A DNA stretch of 64,000 bases from Afipia birgiae 34632 (GCF_000308295.2 NZ_HG326652.1:444779-508778), one strand, 5' to 3'. Positions 19,321 through 30,844 are shown, counted from the first letter of the stretch. The notes: generated from the sequence alone by a model not told the origin. Numbers and translations: made by a program.

Positions 19321-19355
19321 AGGCCGGGCTAAGGAGCCCGGCCTGTTTAGTTTTT
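19321..19355 (+). terminator. Rho-independent terminator of copA
   Basis: AGGCCGGGCT and AGCCCGGCCT form a perfect 10-bp stem over an AAGG loop, followed by GTTTAGTTTTT. Confidence 0.9.
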
Positions 19356-19552
19356 GGCCACGTGAGGCCGACACAATCACCTTCCAAGAGGGATAACTGA
19401 GCGCGCGTTTCGCTGGAGGAGGGGGACAGTGCGCAAAACGCTCATTCAGTGTGAAGAGAGTATGGGCCCCGACTTCCCATGCGGACAACTCCGATCCCGG
19501 TATGTCAGTCATGCTCAGGATGCGGGCTCAAACGCCCGTTTGAACACGGCCG
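19356..19552. other. Intergenic region with no recognised gene
   Basis: Between the copA terminator and a family A repeat. I see no convincing coding frame on either strand; short frames here lack family features and ribosome binding sites. Confidence 0.4.
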
Positions 19553-19697
19553 GTGATCCGGTTCTGACATTCGTACATATCTTTCGCCGGCATTTTACGA
19601 ATGTCAGAACCAAAGGATCACTGGAGTTATTGTTTACTGGTGTCCTTCGCGTCCGAGGTTTGCTCGGACGGCGCTGCAACATGAAGCAAACGTCGGG
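19553..19697. repeat. Paired bulged hairpins, repeat family A, copy 2 (degenerate)
   Basis: The first hairpin (19553-19621) pairs GTGATCCGGTTCTGACATTC with its complement, with an extra AAA in the right arm. The second (about 19637-19697) is decayed but still shares TGGTGTCC, GGCGCTGCAACATGAAGC and a GTTTGCT/AGCAAAC stem with copies 3 and 4. The order and bulge positions match the other copies. Confidence 0.75.
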
Positions 19698-19706
19698 TAC
19701 GGGCGA

Positions 19707-20630
19707 TTAGGACGGCCAGCGCTGGGCTTTGCTCACGATAAAGTCCCGGAAAACCTGCACGCGCGCCACCGACTTCAATTCTTCGGGATAAACAAAATAC
19801 GTATCCAACTGAATCGAGTCAGCCTCGCTGAACAGCTGCACAAGCCGGTTATTGTCCTCGACGAGGTAATCAGGCAGCGCAGCAATTCCGAGGCCCTGCT
19901 GGCATGCGCGCACCAGACCCAGGATGTTGTTGACCTTGAACACGGGCTCGCGCGGGCCGGAGCCGTTGCGGTTGGCGTCGATCAGCCAGTTCCGGTTCTG
20001 CAGATGCTGTGGAACGTTCTGGTCGCTGAGCACGATGATCCGGTGTGCGTCCAGTTCGTCGAGCGTGCGCGGGGTGCCATGGCGCTTGACGTATTCCGGC
20101 GAGCAGTAGGCGTGGAAGCCCATCGAGAACAGCTTGCGCTGAATGAGATCCGGCTGGGTCGGCTTGCGGGTGCGGATCGCGACGTCAGCCTCGCGCATCG
20201 ACAGGTCGAGTTCCTCGTCGGTCACGATCAGCGAAATACGGATGTCGGAATAGAGCGCCGTGAATTCGCCGAGCCGCGGAATCAGCCAGTTGATGCCGAC
20301 GCCAGGTGTGGTGGTGACCTTGAGGTCGCCGCTCGGCCGCTCGCGGCTGTCGGTGAGTTTTGCGCGCGCCGCCTGCAGCTGCATGAAGACATCATGCGCG
20401 GTGCGGAACAACAGGTCGCCCTGTTCGGTGAGGATCAGCCCGCGCGCGTGGCGATGAAACAGCGAGACCGACAGTTCCTGCTCCAGCGCGCTGACCTGAC
20501 GGGAGACGGCTGACTGCGACAGCCCCAGTTGCTCGCCCGCATGCGTGAAGCTTCCCGCCTCCGCAGCCGCGTGGAAGACCTTCAGCTTGTCCCAATCCAT
20601 ATCGCTTAATCCATCGCGTGTTCGAGGCAT
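19707..20630 (-). CDS. LysR family transcriptional regulator
   Basis: About 307 aa. The N-terminal winged helix is WDKLKVFHAAAEAGSFTHAGEQLGLSQSAVSRQVSALEQELSVSLFHR-type LysR sequence; the rest is a LysR substrate-binding domain. It is directly downstream of trxB: a GTG codon at 20636 overlaps the trxB stop as GTGA, so translation may be coupled, and the ATG at 20630 is an equally possible start. The inducer and targets are unknown. Location after trxB hints at a redox or metabolic role, but that is only context. Confidence 0.88.
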   Translation of the reverse strand: MPRTRDGLSDMDWDKLKVFHAAAEAGSFTHAGEQLGLSQSAVSRQVSALEQELSVSLFHRHARGLILTEQGDLLFRTAHDVFMQLQAARAKLTDSRERPSGDLKVTTTPGVGINWLIPRLGEFTALYSDIRISLIVTDEELDLSMREADVAIRTRKPTQPDLIQRKLFSMGFHAYCSPEYVKRHGTPRTLDELDAHRIIVLSDQNVPQHLQNRNWLIDANRNGSGPREPVFKVNNILGLVRACQQGLGIAALPDYLVEDNNRLVQLFSEADSIQLDTYFVYPEELKSVARVQVFRDFIVSKAQRWPS

Positions 20631-20632
20631 GG

Positions 20633-21598
20633 TCACTCCGCCGCTGCGCGTTCGATTGCGCTGTGTGCCAGGAAGCGTTCCGCTTCCAGCGCCGCCATAC
20701 AGCCGAGGCCCGCAGCTGTGACGGCCTGGCGATAGGTTTCATCCGCGACGTCGCCCGCGGCGAAGACGCCGGGCACCGAGGTCGCGGTCGAATGCGGTGC
20801 GATCTCGACATAGCCGGAGGGTTTCAGTTTCAACTGGCCGGTGACGAGCTCGGTCGCCGGTGCATGGCCGATGGCGATGAACACGCCGTCGGCGGCGTGC
20901 TCGGTGACCGTGCCGCTCTTGAGATTTTTCAGGCGGACGTGGGTCACCTTGGAGGGATTTTCCGAACCACGAATTTCGTCAACTTCGCTGTCCCAGATCA
21001 CGCTGATCTTGGGATGCTTGAACAGGCGGTCCTGCAGGATGCGTTCGGCGCGCAGGCTGTCGCGGCGATGAACCAGCGTCACCTTCGAGGCGAAGTTGGT
21101 CAGGAACAATGCTTCCTCGACGGCGGTGTTGCCGCCGCCGACCACGAACACTTGCTTGTTGCGGTAGAAGAAGCCGTCGCAGGTGGCGCAGGCCGATACG
21201 CCGAAGCCCTTGAATTTTTCTTCCGACGGAATCCCGAGCCAGCGCGCCTGGGCACCGGTGGAGAGGACCACGGCGTCAGCGAGATAAACGTCGCCGCTGT
21301 CGGTGGTGATCCTGAACGGGCGCTGGCTCAACTCGAGCTTGTTGACGTGATCGGTGACGATCTTGGTGCCGACATGCGCCGCCTGCTTTTCCATCTGCTC
21401 CATCAGCCAGGGGCCCTGGATGACGTCGGCAAATCCCGGATAGTTTTCGACGTCGGTGGTGATGGTGAGCTGGCCGCCAGGCTGGATGCCCTGGATCAAT
21501 ACGGGCTCGAGCATGGCGCGGGCGGCGTAGATCGCCGCTGTGTAGCCCGCGGGGCCCGATCCGATGATAACAACCTTGGCATGAATGGGAGCGGCCAT
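20633..21598 (-). CDS. trxB: Thioredoxin reductase
   Basis: Cytosolic FAD/NADPH enzyme that reduces thioredoxin, 321 aa. It has the FAD-binding GSGPAGYTAAIYAARA, the redox-active CATC in ACATCDGFFYRN, the NADPH-binding GGGNTAVEEA and the C-terminal FAD motif GVFAAGDVAD. ATG at 21598 (MAAPIHAKVVIIGSGPAG) gives the normal N-terminus; the in-frame extension to 21667 is rejected. The gene is followed without gap by the LysR regulator. Confidence 0.95.
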   Translation of the reverse strand: MAAPIHAKVVIIGSGPAGYTAAIYAARAMLEPVLIQGIQPGGQLTITTDVENYPGFADVIQGPWLMEQMEKQAAHVGTKIVTDHVNKLELSQRPFRITTDSGDVYLADAVVLSTGAQARWLGIPSEEKFKGFGVSACATCDGFFYRNKQVFVVGGGNTAVEEALFLTNFASKVTLVHRRDSLRAERILQDRLFKHPKISVIWDSEVDEIRGSENPSKVTHVRLKNLKSGTVTEHAADGVFIAIGHAPATELVTGQLKLKPSGYVEIAPHSTATSVPGVFAAGDVADETYRQAVTAAGLGCMAALEAERFLAHSAIERAAAE

Positions 21599-21867
21599 AA
21601 CGCGACCCTTAGAGGTTTTGTTGCATGGATTGATCAGCGAAGAGGCGGGAAATGCCCGCAAAGGCATCGCTGGGCTGTTAAAAGTGCATGTTCCGAATGT
21701 AGGCCATCCTGCGAGCTATGCAAGATATGCAACCCCTATCATGAGATTTTCCCCAGCTAGCCATGACATAGCGTGCACGCGAAATAAAATTGCGCGAAGG
21801 ACGGCTGATGGTTAGAACAGTCCAGAAAACCGGCCGGACCGATCCGGCCGCCAGGGATGGGACACCC
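21599..21867. other. Intergenic region between trxB and repeat copy 3
   Basis: No gene recognised. It contains the trxB promoter region and ends in a GGCCGGACCGATCCGGCC-type palindrome at about 21833-21850 just ahead of the family A repeat. Confidence 0.4.
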
Positions 21868-22026
21868 GTGTGGTGGTTCGCAGGTCCGTATTGTGTCCGC
21901 CGTGTGCTCGAGTACGGACCTGCGAACCAAAACCACACTGGAATCCATAACTTTCTAGCGTCCTTTCGAATCCGGCGTTCGCACGGAAGGCGCTGCAAAT
22001 GAAGCGAACGCCGGATTCGGGACGCT
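21868..22026. repeat. Paired bulged hairpins, repeat family A, copy 3
   Basis: The first hairpin (21868-21938) pairs GTGTGGTGGTTCGCAGGTCC with its complement, with an extra AAA in the right arm. The second (21957-22026) pairs AGCGTCC-TTT-CGAATCC with GGATTCGGGACGCT, with the extra TTT in the left arm. The loop carries GGCGCTGCAAATGAAGC as in copy 4. The right end is one base from the GTG start codon of the Lrp-type gene. Confidence 0.87.
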
Positions 22027-22027
22027 C

Positions 22028-22510
22028 GTGTCAAAAAGCCTCGACGAAATCGATCTGAAAATTCTGAGCGAGATTCAGGCCGATGGCCGAATCACCAATG
22101 TGGAACTGGCCAAGCGGGTCGGGATCTCGCCGCCGCCGTGTCTGCGCCGGGTCCGGACGCTGGAGGATGAGGGTTATATCCTCGGTTATCGCGGGTTGCT
22201 GAATCCGCCGTCGCTCGGCTTTGACGTCACGGTGTTCGCCTCGGTGCATCTGTCCAGCCAGGCCGATGCCGATTTGCGTGCGTTCGAGGAATTCGTCCGT
22301 CACGAGCCTCTCGTGCGCGAATGCTGGATGCTGTCGGGCGAGATCGATTTCATTCTCAAATGTGTCGCGCCGGACATGGCGACCTTCCAGAATTTCGTCT
22401 CGCACCTCACCGCGGCGCCCCATGTGCGCAACGTGCGGACCTCGCTGGTGCTGCACAATTCCAAAGATGCCCCGGACGTTCCGCTTGAACTGAAAGTCCC
22501 GCAGGGCTGA
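22028..22510 (+). CDS. Lrp/AsnC family transcriptional regulator
   Basis: 160 aa. N-terminal HTH (LDEIDLKILSEIQADGRITN, ISPPPCLRRVRTLEDEGYI) and C-terminal RAM domain (CWMLSGEIDFILKCVAPDM) are clear. Lrp-type proteins sense amino acids and bind DNA as multimers. The only suitable start is GTG at 22028, one base after a large hairpin, so there is no room for a normal ribosome binding site. Either translation starts weakly from within the repeat, or the transcript is leaderless. The C-terminal tail after LHNSKDAP is unremarkable. Confidence 0.88.
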   Translation: MSKSLDEIDLKILSEIQADGRITNVELAKRVGISPPPCLRRVRTLEDEGYILGYRGLLNPPSLGFDVTVFASVHLSSQADADLRAFEEFVRHEPLVRECWMLSGEIDFILKCVAPDMATFQNFVSHLTAAPHVRNVRTSLVLHNSKDAPDVPLELKVPQG

Positions 22511-22640
22511 AGCAGTTCGGCAGAGTGCGTGCGTTTCAGCATAGTGCCTCACCGGCGTAGAGGCATTCTCCTCCGCAGCACGACCCTCTAAAAACTGACA
22601 GCCGGGCGCTTCCCTCGCCCAATTGCGTGATGGGGCTGAC

Positions 22641-23398
22641 GTGACCTTATTCCAGATCGTTGTGCTGGCGGTGGCGGGATTCGCTGCCGGCACCGTCAAT
22701 GCTGTCGCCGGTGGCGGCACGTTCATTACCTTCGCCGCGCTCGTTGTCAGCGGCCTGCCGACGCTGGATGCCAACGCCACCAGCGCGGTCGCCCTCACGC
22801 CTGCCAATCTCGCAAGTGTCGCGGCCTATCGTTCCGAGGTCCGCACGTACTATCGCGAGATGATCCCGTTCGCGATCATCGGACTGATCGGCGGCGGTGC
22901 CGGCGCGCTGTTGCTGATCGGGCTCGGCGATAGCGGTTTCCGTCCGTTGGTGCCGTGGCTGCTGTTGCTGGCCACCTTGCTGTTCGCGTTCAGCAACCAG
23001 ATCCGCGCCTTCGTTGAACCGTGGTCGCGCGGACAGCATGCGGGTGCGCGGATTGCCGCCTATGTGCTGATGATGGTGGTGGCGATCTATGGCGGATTTT
23101 TCGGAGCCGGCACGGGCATCATGATGCTCGCGGCACTGGCCATCCTTGAAAGCGGAAATTTTCACAAGGCCAACGCGACCAAGATTGTTGTCGCATTTCT
23201 GATTCAGATCATGTCGGCTGCGTTGCTGATCGCCGGCGGCCTGGTGCACTGGCCGCAGGCGCTGGTGACGATCGCCGCTTCAGCCATCGGCGGATATTAC
23301 GGCGTCAGTCTCGCGCGCCGCGTCCCGGAAAAAGTAATCCGCGCCGTGGTGGTGGCCATCGGCGCGGGTTTGACGGTTGTGTTCTTTTTCAGGACTTG
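22641..23398 (+). CDS. TauE/SafE family membrane permease
   Basis: About 251 aa with eight or so hydrophobic segments. The paired family motifs are NAVAGGGTFITFAAL near the N-terminus and YGGFFGAGTGIMMLAAL in the second half. The family exports sulfite, sulfoacetate or related organosulfur anions, but the substrate of this member is not readable. GTG at 22641 is chosen because GATGGGG lies upstream; a TTG at 22623 is an alternative. A hairpin terminator follows the stop. Confidence 0.85.
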
Positions 23399-23399
23399 A

Positions 23400-23428
23400 T
23401 CCTGAAAGCCGCAAACCGGCTTTCAGGA
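23400..23428. terminator. Hairpin terminator after TauE-type gene
   Basis: TCCTGAAAGCCG pairs with CGGCTTTCAGGA over a short loop. It is at the junction of convergent genes and may serve both; a T-run is weak. Confidence 0.6.
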
Positions 23429-23454
23429 TGGATCGTGTCCGGACGCGATAGCGA

Positions 23455-23859
23455 TCAGGCCTTGCCGCGCGAGGCGTCGACGCTCCACGGGCCGGGGCCC
23501 GCGCTCGCCAGATAAAGACACGCGAAGCAGAACATCGCCGCCAGCGTGCCGCCGTTCAGAAGCGGGTGAAAAACCGCGCTGCCGGTCTTGAACATATGAC
23601 CGATGAAGTAGGCGAGGGCCATTTCGCCGGCCAGGATGAACGCCGACAGGCGGGTGAACAGGCCGATGATCAGCAGCGCGCCCAGCACCAGCTCGATTCC
23701 GCCGGCGACCAGACTGATCGTCGGCGGGTTGGCGAACATCGGCACCGCCGGGAATTTAAGAATCTTGGCGACGCCGAACTGAAACAGCAGCAGGCCGGTC
23801 ATGATGCGCAGCACGCTGAGAAGCTGTGGCCGGTATGGCGCGAGAAACCCGAAGTCCAT
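23455..23859 (-). CDS. DoxX family membrane protein
   Basis: 134 aa with four membrane helices. LRIMTGLLLFQFGVAKI and LVAGGIELVLGALLIIGLFTRLSAF are typical of DoxX-like proteins, small inner-membrane proteins linked in some bacteria to thiol-redox stress. ATG at 23859 (MDFGFLAPYRPQLLSVLR) has GGGGGA upstream. The gene stands alone; no partner suggests a specific function. Confidence 0.85.
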   Translation of the reverse strand: MDFGFLAPYRPQLLSVLRIMTGLLLFQFGVAKILKFPAVPMFANPPTISLVAGGIELVLGALLIIGLFTRLSAFILAGEMALAYFIGHMFKTGSAVFHPLLNGGTLAAMFCFACLYLASAGPGPWSVDASRGKA

Positions 23860-24022
23860 GGAAAATCCCCCTGTTTGATTCCACACACTTTGTTGTTATC
23901 CCGCCGGCCGCCTGAGCGGAAGATTGCAGCAAGCCGACTCAATGACGATTTCGTGGGACAATCCGGAATAATTCTTGGAGCGCAGTGTTATGCGTGTGCC
24001 CAGGTTTCCGGTTGGAAACCTG

Positions 24023-24304
24023 CTACTTCCTCTGCGGTTCGCCCTGCGAAATGTCTACGGCGGTGCAGCGGATGGCCTTGGGCTGACAGGCAAACCCGAT
24101 GTTCGAGCAGGCCGGCGCCTCGCCGTTCGCCCCGCGCGCGCAGTTCACGCAGTCGTCGGTCCAGCGCTGGCAGTTCGGCTGGTTGACGTAGACCGAAAGT
24201 TCTCTCGGCTTGCCCGGCGGTGGAATGTCGATCTCGGCGGCGCGCGCGCCGGTGGCGGCGATGACCACCATCAGCAGCACCATCATCACGTGAGAACGCG
24301 GCAT
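24023..24304 (-). CDS. Small cysteine-rich secreted protein
   Basis: 93 aa, unrecognised. The signal peptide is MPRSHVMMVLLMVVIAATGARA with cleavage before AEIDIPP. The mature protein has six cysteines (NCQRWTDDCVNCARG, ACSNIGFACQPKAIRC), enough for three disulfides, and a high Asn/Gly content, so it is probably periplasmic. A 126-bp palindromic repeat lies 12 bases upstream of the chosen start, which probably limits the promoter to the repeat itself. Function unknown. Confidence 0.6.
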   Translation of the reverse strand: MPRSHVMMVLLMVVIAATGARAAEIDIPPPGKPRELSVYVNQPNCQRWTDDCVNCARGANGEAPACSNIGFACQPKAIRCTAVDISQGEPQRK

Positions 24305-24316
24305 ATCCCAAACCAC

Positions 24317-24442
24317 CGTCGTCCCCGCGCAAGCGGGGACCGATCTTCTTCATTCTAGCACAGCGGTCCGTTGCGGGCACTGGCGAGAATACGTCGAACT
24401 CCCGCAGATCGAGATGGGTCCCCGCCCTTCGCGGAGACGACG
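24317..24442. repeat. 126-bp palindromic repeat (family C, GTCCCCGC/GCGGGGAC)
   Basis: The ends CGTCGTCCCCGCG and CGCGGAGACGACG are inverted repeats, and the left end also forms its own hairpin CCCCGC-GCAA-GCGGGG. The inner part has no coding frame. The length equals that of the two family B elements. Similar GTCCCCGC-ended palindromes are common between genes in this bacterial group. Confidence 0.7.
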
Positions 24443-24454
24443 CCGTGGATGCAA

Positions 24455-24481
24455 AAATGGCCGGGTCTGACCCGGCCATTT
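24455..24481. terminator. Bidirectional terminator after greA
   Basis: AAATGGCCGGGT and ACCCGGCCATTT form a perfect 12-bp stem with a CTG loop. A and T tracts flank both sides, so it can end minus-strand greA. Confidence 0.85.
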
Positions 24482-24511
24482 GCTAGACGCAATCGCGAAT
24501 CGGTGGCCCGC

Positions 24512-24988
24512 TTACTTCCAGTCCACCTTGGTGATCTCGTAAGCCTTGGCGCCGCCGGGCGCGACGACTTCGACGGACGCGCCCTTCTTCTTGCCGATCA
24601 GCGCGCGCGCCAGCGGGGAGGTGATCGAGATGCGGCCCTTCTTGGCGTCGGCCTCGGGCTCGCCGACGATCTGCCAGACGGCCTTCTTCTCGGTGTCCTC
24701 GTCGACCAGCGTCACGGTCGCGCCGAACATGATGGTGTCGCCGGACAGTTTGGAGACGTCGATGATGTCGGCGCGCGCAAGCTTGTCCTCGATTTCCGCA
24801 ATGCGGCCCTCGTTATGTGACTGTGCTTCCTTTGCTGCGTGATACTCGGCGTTTTCCGACAGGTCGCCATGCGAACGTGCTTCGGCAATCTGCTCGACGA
24901 TGCGCGGGCGATCCACCGACTGGCGCTGCTTCAGTTCAACCTCCAGAGCGGCGTATCCGCCTGGGGTCATCGGTACCTTGTCAACCAT
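24512..24988 (-). CDS. greA: Transcription elongation factor GreA
   Basis: 158 aa, the normal length. It rescues backtracked RNA polymerase by stimulating transcript cleavage. The N-terminal coiled coil with the acidic tip is seen in [23 protein letters not shown], and the C-terminal FKBP-like domain in [19 protein letters not shown] at 24988 ([20 protein letters not shown]). The carbamoyl-phosphate synthase gene carB lies downstream of it on the other side; carB reads towards greA, so read-through is possible. Confidence 0.96.
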   Translation of the reverse strand: MVDKVPMTPGGYAALEVELKQRQSVDRPRIVEQIAEARSHGDLSENAEYHAAKEAQSHNEGRIAEIEDKLARADIIDVSKLSGDTIMFGATVTLVDEDTEKKAVWQIVGEPEADAKKGRISITSPLARALIGKKKGASVEVVAPGGAKAYEITKVDWK

Positions 24989-25160
24989 TTCGTCGTCCTT
25001 GCATTTCGCGCGACGGACTGTTGCCGCGTGCACGAAACATCTTGTTTGATCCCGTTGGCTTACGGCCGCCGGGCAACGAATGAGAACACGACTGCGGCCG
25101 GGCGGTTCCCGCCGCAAGTTCCACCTATACTATGCCGGTCGGGATGACCGGCTACCAATT

Positions 25161-28625
<3,465 letters not shown>

Positions 28626-28652
28626 TAAGTCTCACGGCAGGAATTTGGGCAC

Positions 28653-28680
28653 AAAAAAAGGGCGCGCATCCGCGCGTCCC
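28653..28680 (-). terminator. Intrinsic terminator upstream of carB on the minus strand
   Basis: Read on the minus strand, GGGACGCGCG and CGCGCCC form a stem followed by seven T. It lies between the tRNA-Cys-like gene and the carB start, so it either ends the tRNA transcript or acts as an attenuator in the carB leader. Confidence 0.75.
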
Positions 28681-28825
28681 TCGAGCCAAGCGCCAGGTTG
28701 CCCTCGCGCGCGCCGTGTCTTAGACCAGATTCCGTGACGGTGAAAGGCCTTAAAAGCCGCGATCAACTGCGAATTTCAGGCAGTTTCCGGGGCTTGCGGC
28801 CCGCAGGATCGCAGACCAGAGAATT

Positions 28826-28900
28826 TGGAGGCTCGGCCTGGACTTGAACCAGGATGTGAAGCGTTTGCGGCGCCTCCGCGTAACATTCCGCCACCGGGCC
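28826..28900 (-). tRNA. tRNA-Cys-like gene (GCA), possibly degenerate
   Basis: The minus strand folds as a cloverleaf with encoded CCA and discriminator T, as expected for cysteine. Acceptor GGCCCGG faces CCGAGCC with one C-A mismatch. The anticodon stem AGGCG/CGCTT is intact and the loop CCGCAAA carries anticodon GCA, but position 33 is C where T is almost universal. The D-loop is one base shorter than typical. It may be a decaying second copy. Confidence 0.72.
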
Positions 28901-28976
28901 ATGGCAGGAGACTACCGTGGCGTTACGTGGAGTCCACGAGGGCCGGGGTTTAACCTTAATGTGCGCAGTTGTACGA

Positions 28977-29672
28977 TCAGGCGCGCGCCGTCGCGAGGAA
29001 GGTCATGCGTGCGGGATTGTAGCCGACATTCTTCTTGGCGAGAGCCGCTTCGAAACCCGCGGATGTCAGCTTTGCCAGCATTTCGGCTTCGTTGTAACGC
29101 TGCAGCCCGATGCTTTTGCGCAATTGCCAGTAGTCCGAGAGCGCCGTGCGGGCCAGTCCCCACAATGCATCGGTCAGGAAGCCGTTTTTGGCCGCAAGCC
29201 TGAGCAGAGCCATCACGTCGGTCGCAGCGCCGACCTCGGGGCGCAGGATATCACCCAGCACCAGGCGACCGCCGGGCTTCAGTATGCGGCGCATCAGGGC
29301 AAACGCGGCATCGAGTTCAGCCGGGGTCATGTACTGCGCCACCGAAATCATCACGGCGAGATCGACCGACCGGTCCGGCAATTGCGTCAGGTCATCGAGT
29401 GAACGGACTGCGATTTTGGGGTTCGGGCCGAAACGGGCATTCAGGCGTCCGCGCACGCCGGGGGCGGGCTCGGCAAGGATCAGCTTCTGGCAGGCGGCAG
29501 CGACCTGCGCGGCGAGCAGCGCCTCGCCGCAGGAATAGTCCAGCACCACGGCTTCCGGCGAGGGGACATATGCAAGAATGTCATTGGCGATCACGCGAAA
29601 ATGCACGTCGCGATGCAGCTTGCTAACATAAATCGTGTGGGTTGAATCGTAATAATCGATCCAGTCGTCCAT
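28977..29672 (-). CDS. Class I SAM-dependent methyltransferase
   Basis: 231 aa. The SAM-binding motif I is VVLDYSCGEALLA, where an acidic residue and glycine match the family pattern; motif II-like LILAEPAPGVRGRLNARF and LKPGGRLVLGDIL follow. The substrate is not recognisable; the N-terminus DDWIDYYDSTHTIYVSKLHRDVHF is typical of a rhizobial family of unknown substrate. Start ATG at 29672. It is divergent from dps. Confidence 0.8.
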   Translation of the reverse strand: MDDWIDYYDSTHTIYVSKLHRDVHFRVIANDILAYVPSPEAVVLDYSCGEALLAAQVAAACQKLILAEPAPGVRGRLNARFGPNPKIAVRSLDDLTQLPDRSVDLAVMISVAQYMTPAELDAAFALMRRILKPGGRLVLGDILRPEVGAATDVMALLRLAAKNGFLTDALWGLARTALSDYWQLRKSIGLQRYNEAEMLAKLTSAGFEAALAKKNVGYNPARMTFLATARA

Positions 29673-29753
29673 CGGCTTTGTCCGGACTGGGCATGGTCCC
29701 GGAAACCGCGGTTTTCGGAAGGATCATGCCTCCAAGGGAGGGGTTCCCGCCTG

Positions 29754-29779
29754 GGAACCGGCGGGCACAGGAAGGCGTT
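29754..29779 (+). promoter_or_regulatory. EcfG-type stress promoter for dps
   Basis: GGAAC, 17 bases, CGTT: the consensus of the alphaproteobacterial general stress sigma factor EcfG (GGAAC-N16/17-CGTT). It ends about 61 bases before the dps start codon. dps genes are established members of this regulon in the group. Confidence 0.8.
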
Positions 29780-29840
29780 AGTTGGTCTGGCGATCACTGT
29801 CCATCGCCTGATGTCTATTTCCTAGCAGGAAGGCCCCGCC

Positions 29841-30364
29841 GTGAGCAAAACCAAGAATGCCGTTTCGGCCGAACTCGACACCCCTACCGATCTCGACAGC
29901 GCTGCCGTGACCAAAGTGTCAACGGCACTCAACACGCTGCTGGCGGATGCCTTCGCGCTTTACCTGAAGACGAAAAATTTCCACTGGCATGTCAGCGGAC
30001 GCCATTTCCGCGATTATCACCTTCTGCTCGACGAGCAGTCCGACCAGATTTTCGCCACCACCGACCAGTTGGCGGAACGTGTCCGCAAAATCGGCGGAAA
30101 CACCATCCGCTCCATCGGCCACATCGCCAAGCTCCAGACTCTCAAGGACAACGACGAGAAGTTCGTGCCGCCGCGCGAAATGCTTCGTGAGTTGATGGAA
30201 GACAACAAGAAGGTCGCCGCGGCCATGCGCAAGGCACACAGGTTTGCGACGATGCTGAAGATGTTGCGTCCGCCAGCATCCTCGAGATCTTCATCGATGA
30301 AACGGAGCGCCGGACCTGGTTTCTGTTCGAGGCCACGCGTCAGGAGGGCAGCAACGAGGCCTGA
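29841..30364 (+). pseudogene. dps: dps, DNA-protection ferritin, frameshifted near the C-terminus
   Basis: Dps is a 12-subunit mini-ferritin that oxidises and stores iron and shields DNA. Residues 1-133 are normal, including the ferroxidase pattern FHWHVSGRHFRDYHLLLDEQ. After MRKAH at about base 30240 the frame changes: the +2 frame then reads DEDVASASILEIFIDETERR and TWFLFEATRQEGSNEA and stops at 30364, the expected Dps C-terminus. One missing base explains this. Read without correction the frame gives a foreign Arg/Ser-rich tail to 30371. No slippery heptamer is seen at the shift. It is a real mutation or a sequencing error. Confidence 0.85.
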
Positions 30365-30367
30365 TCT

Positions 30368-30805
30368 CTAGTTTTGCAGGATGTGGCAAGTTGTTGTGCC
30401 GTGCGCCAGCAACTTGCCTGCCGCGTCGAACAGGCGACCTTCCGACATTCCCGCCTGACGGCCAACATGGATGACGCGGCCTTCGCCGCGCACGAGGCCG
30501 GTTTTGGGCGACATCGGCCGCATGAAGTTGATCTTGTATTCCAGCGTCACCACGCCCTGACCGGGTTTGAGCGCCGAATGGATCGCGCCGCCCATGCAGG
30601 TGTCGAGCAGCACCGCGGCATAACCGCCATGGGTAATGCCCAGCGGATTGTTGTGCTCGGGCTGCGGCGTCGCGGTCAGCACAATATGTCCGGGCTCGAC
30701 TTCGACGATCTCGATACCGAACAGTTTCGGCATCGGCGGCGGCTCGATCGTTCCGTTTTTGATGCCGTTGAAGTAGTCGAATCCGGATATCGGTGCCGAT
30801 GTCAT
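30368..30805 (-). CDS. PaaI-type hotdog thioesterase
   Basis: 145 aa, a single hotdog domain. The family signature NNPLGITHGGYAAVLLDTCMGGAIHS (about residues 52-77) contains the HGG active-site region, and FMRPMSPKTGLVRGEGRV is the second half. Such enzymes hydrolyse acyl- or aryl-CoA thioesters; the substrate is not readable. ATG at 30805. It converges on dps with a few bases between the ends. A Fur-like palindrome lies upstream. Confidence 0.85.
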   Translation of the reverse strand: MTSAPISGFDYFNGIKNGTIEPPPMPKLFGIEIVEVEPGHIVLTATPQPEHNNPLGITHGGYAAVLLDTCMGGAIHSALKPGQGVVTLEYKINFMRPMSPKTGLVRGEGRVIHVGRQAGMSEGRLFDAAGKLLAHGTTTCHILQN

Positions 30806-30827
30806 GTGATCGTGCTCGCGGTTATTA

Positions 30828-30844
30828 GATGATGATTATCATTC
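30828..30844. promoter_or_regulatory. Possible Fur/Mur-type box
   Basis: GATGATGATTATCATTCC resembles the Fur consensus (GATAATGATNATCATTATC) and includes the palindrome ATGATTATCAT. It lies between the divergent thioesterase and antiporter genes. No iron function is known for either, so this is tentative. Confidence 0.35.

Noticed and set aside
19429..19710. 93-codon plus-strand frame across the palindromes
   Set aside because: No ribosome binding site and sequence made of a repeat; no family.
30230..30260. Programmed frameshift in dps
   Set aside because: No slippery heptamer or stimulating structure is visible, and no dps of this kind is known to need one; simple indel preferred.
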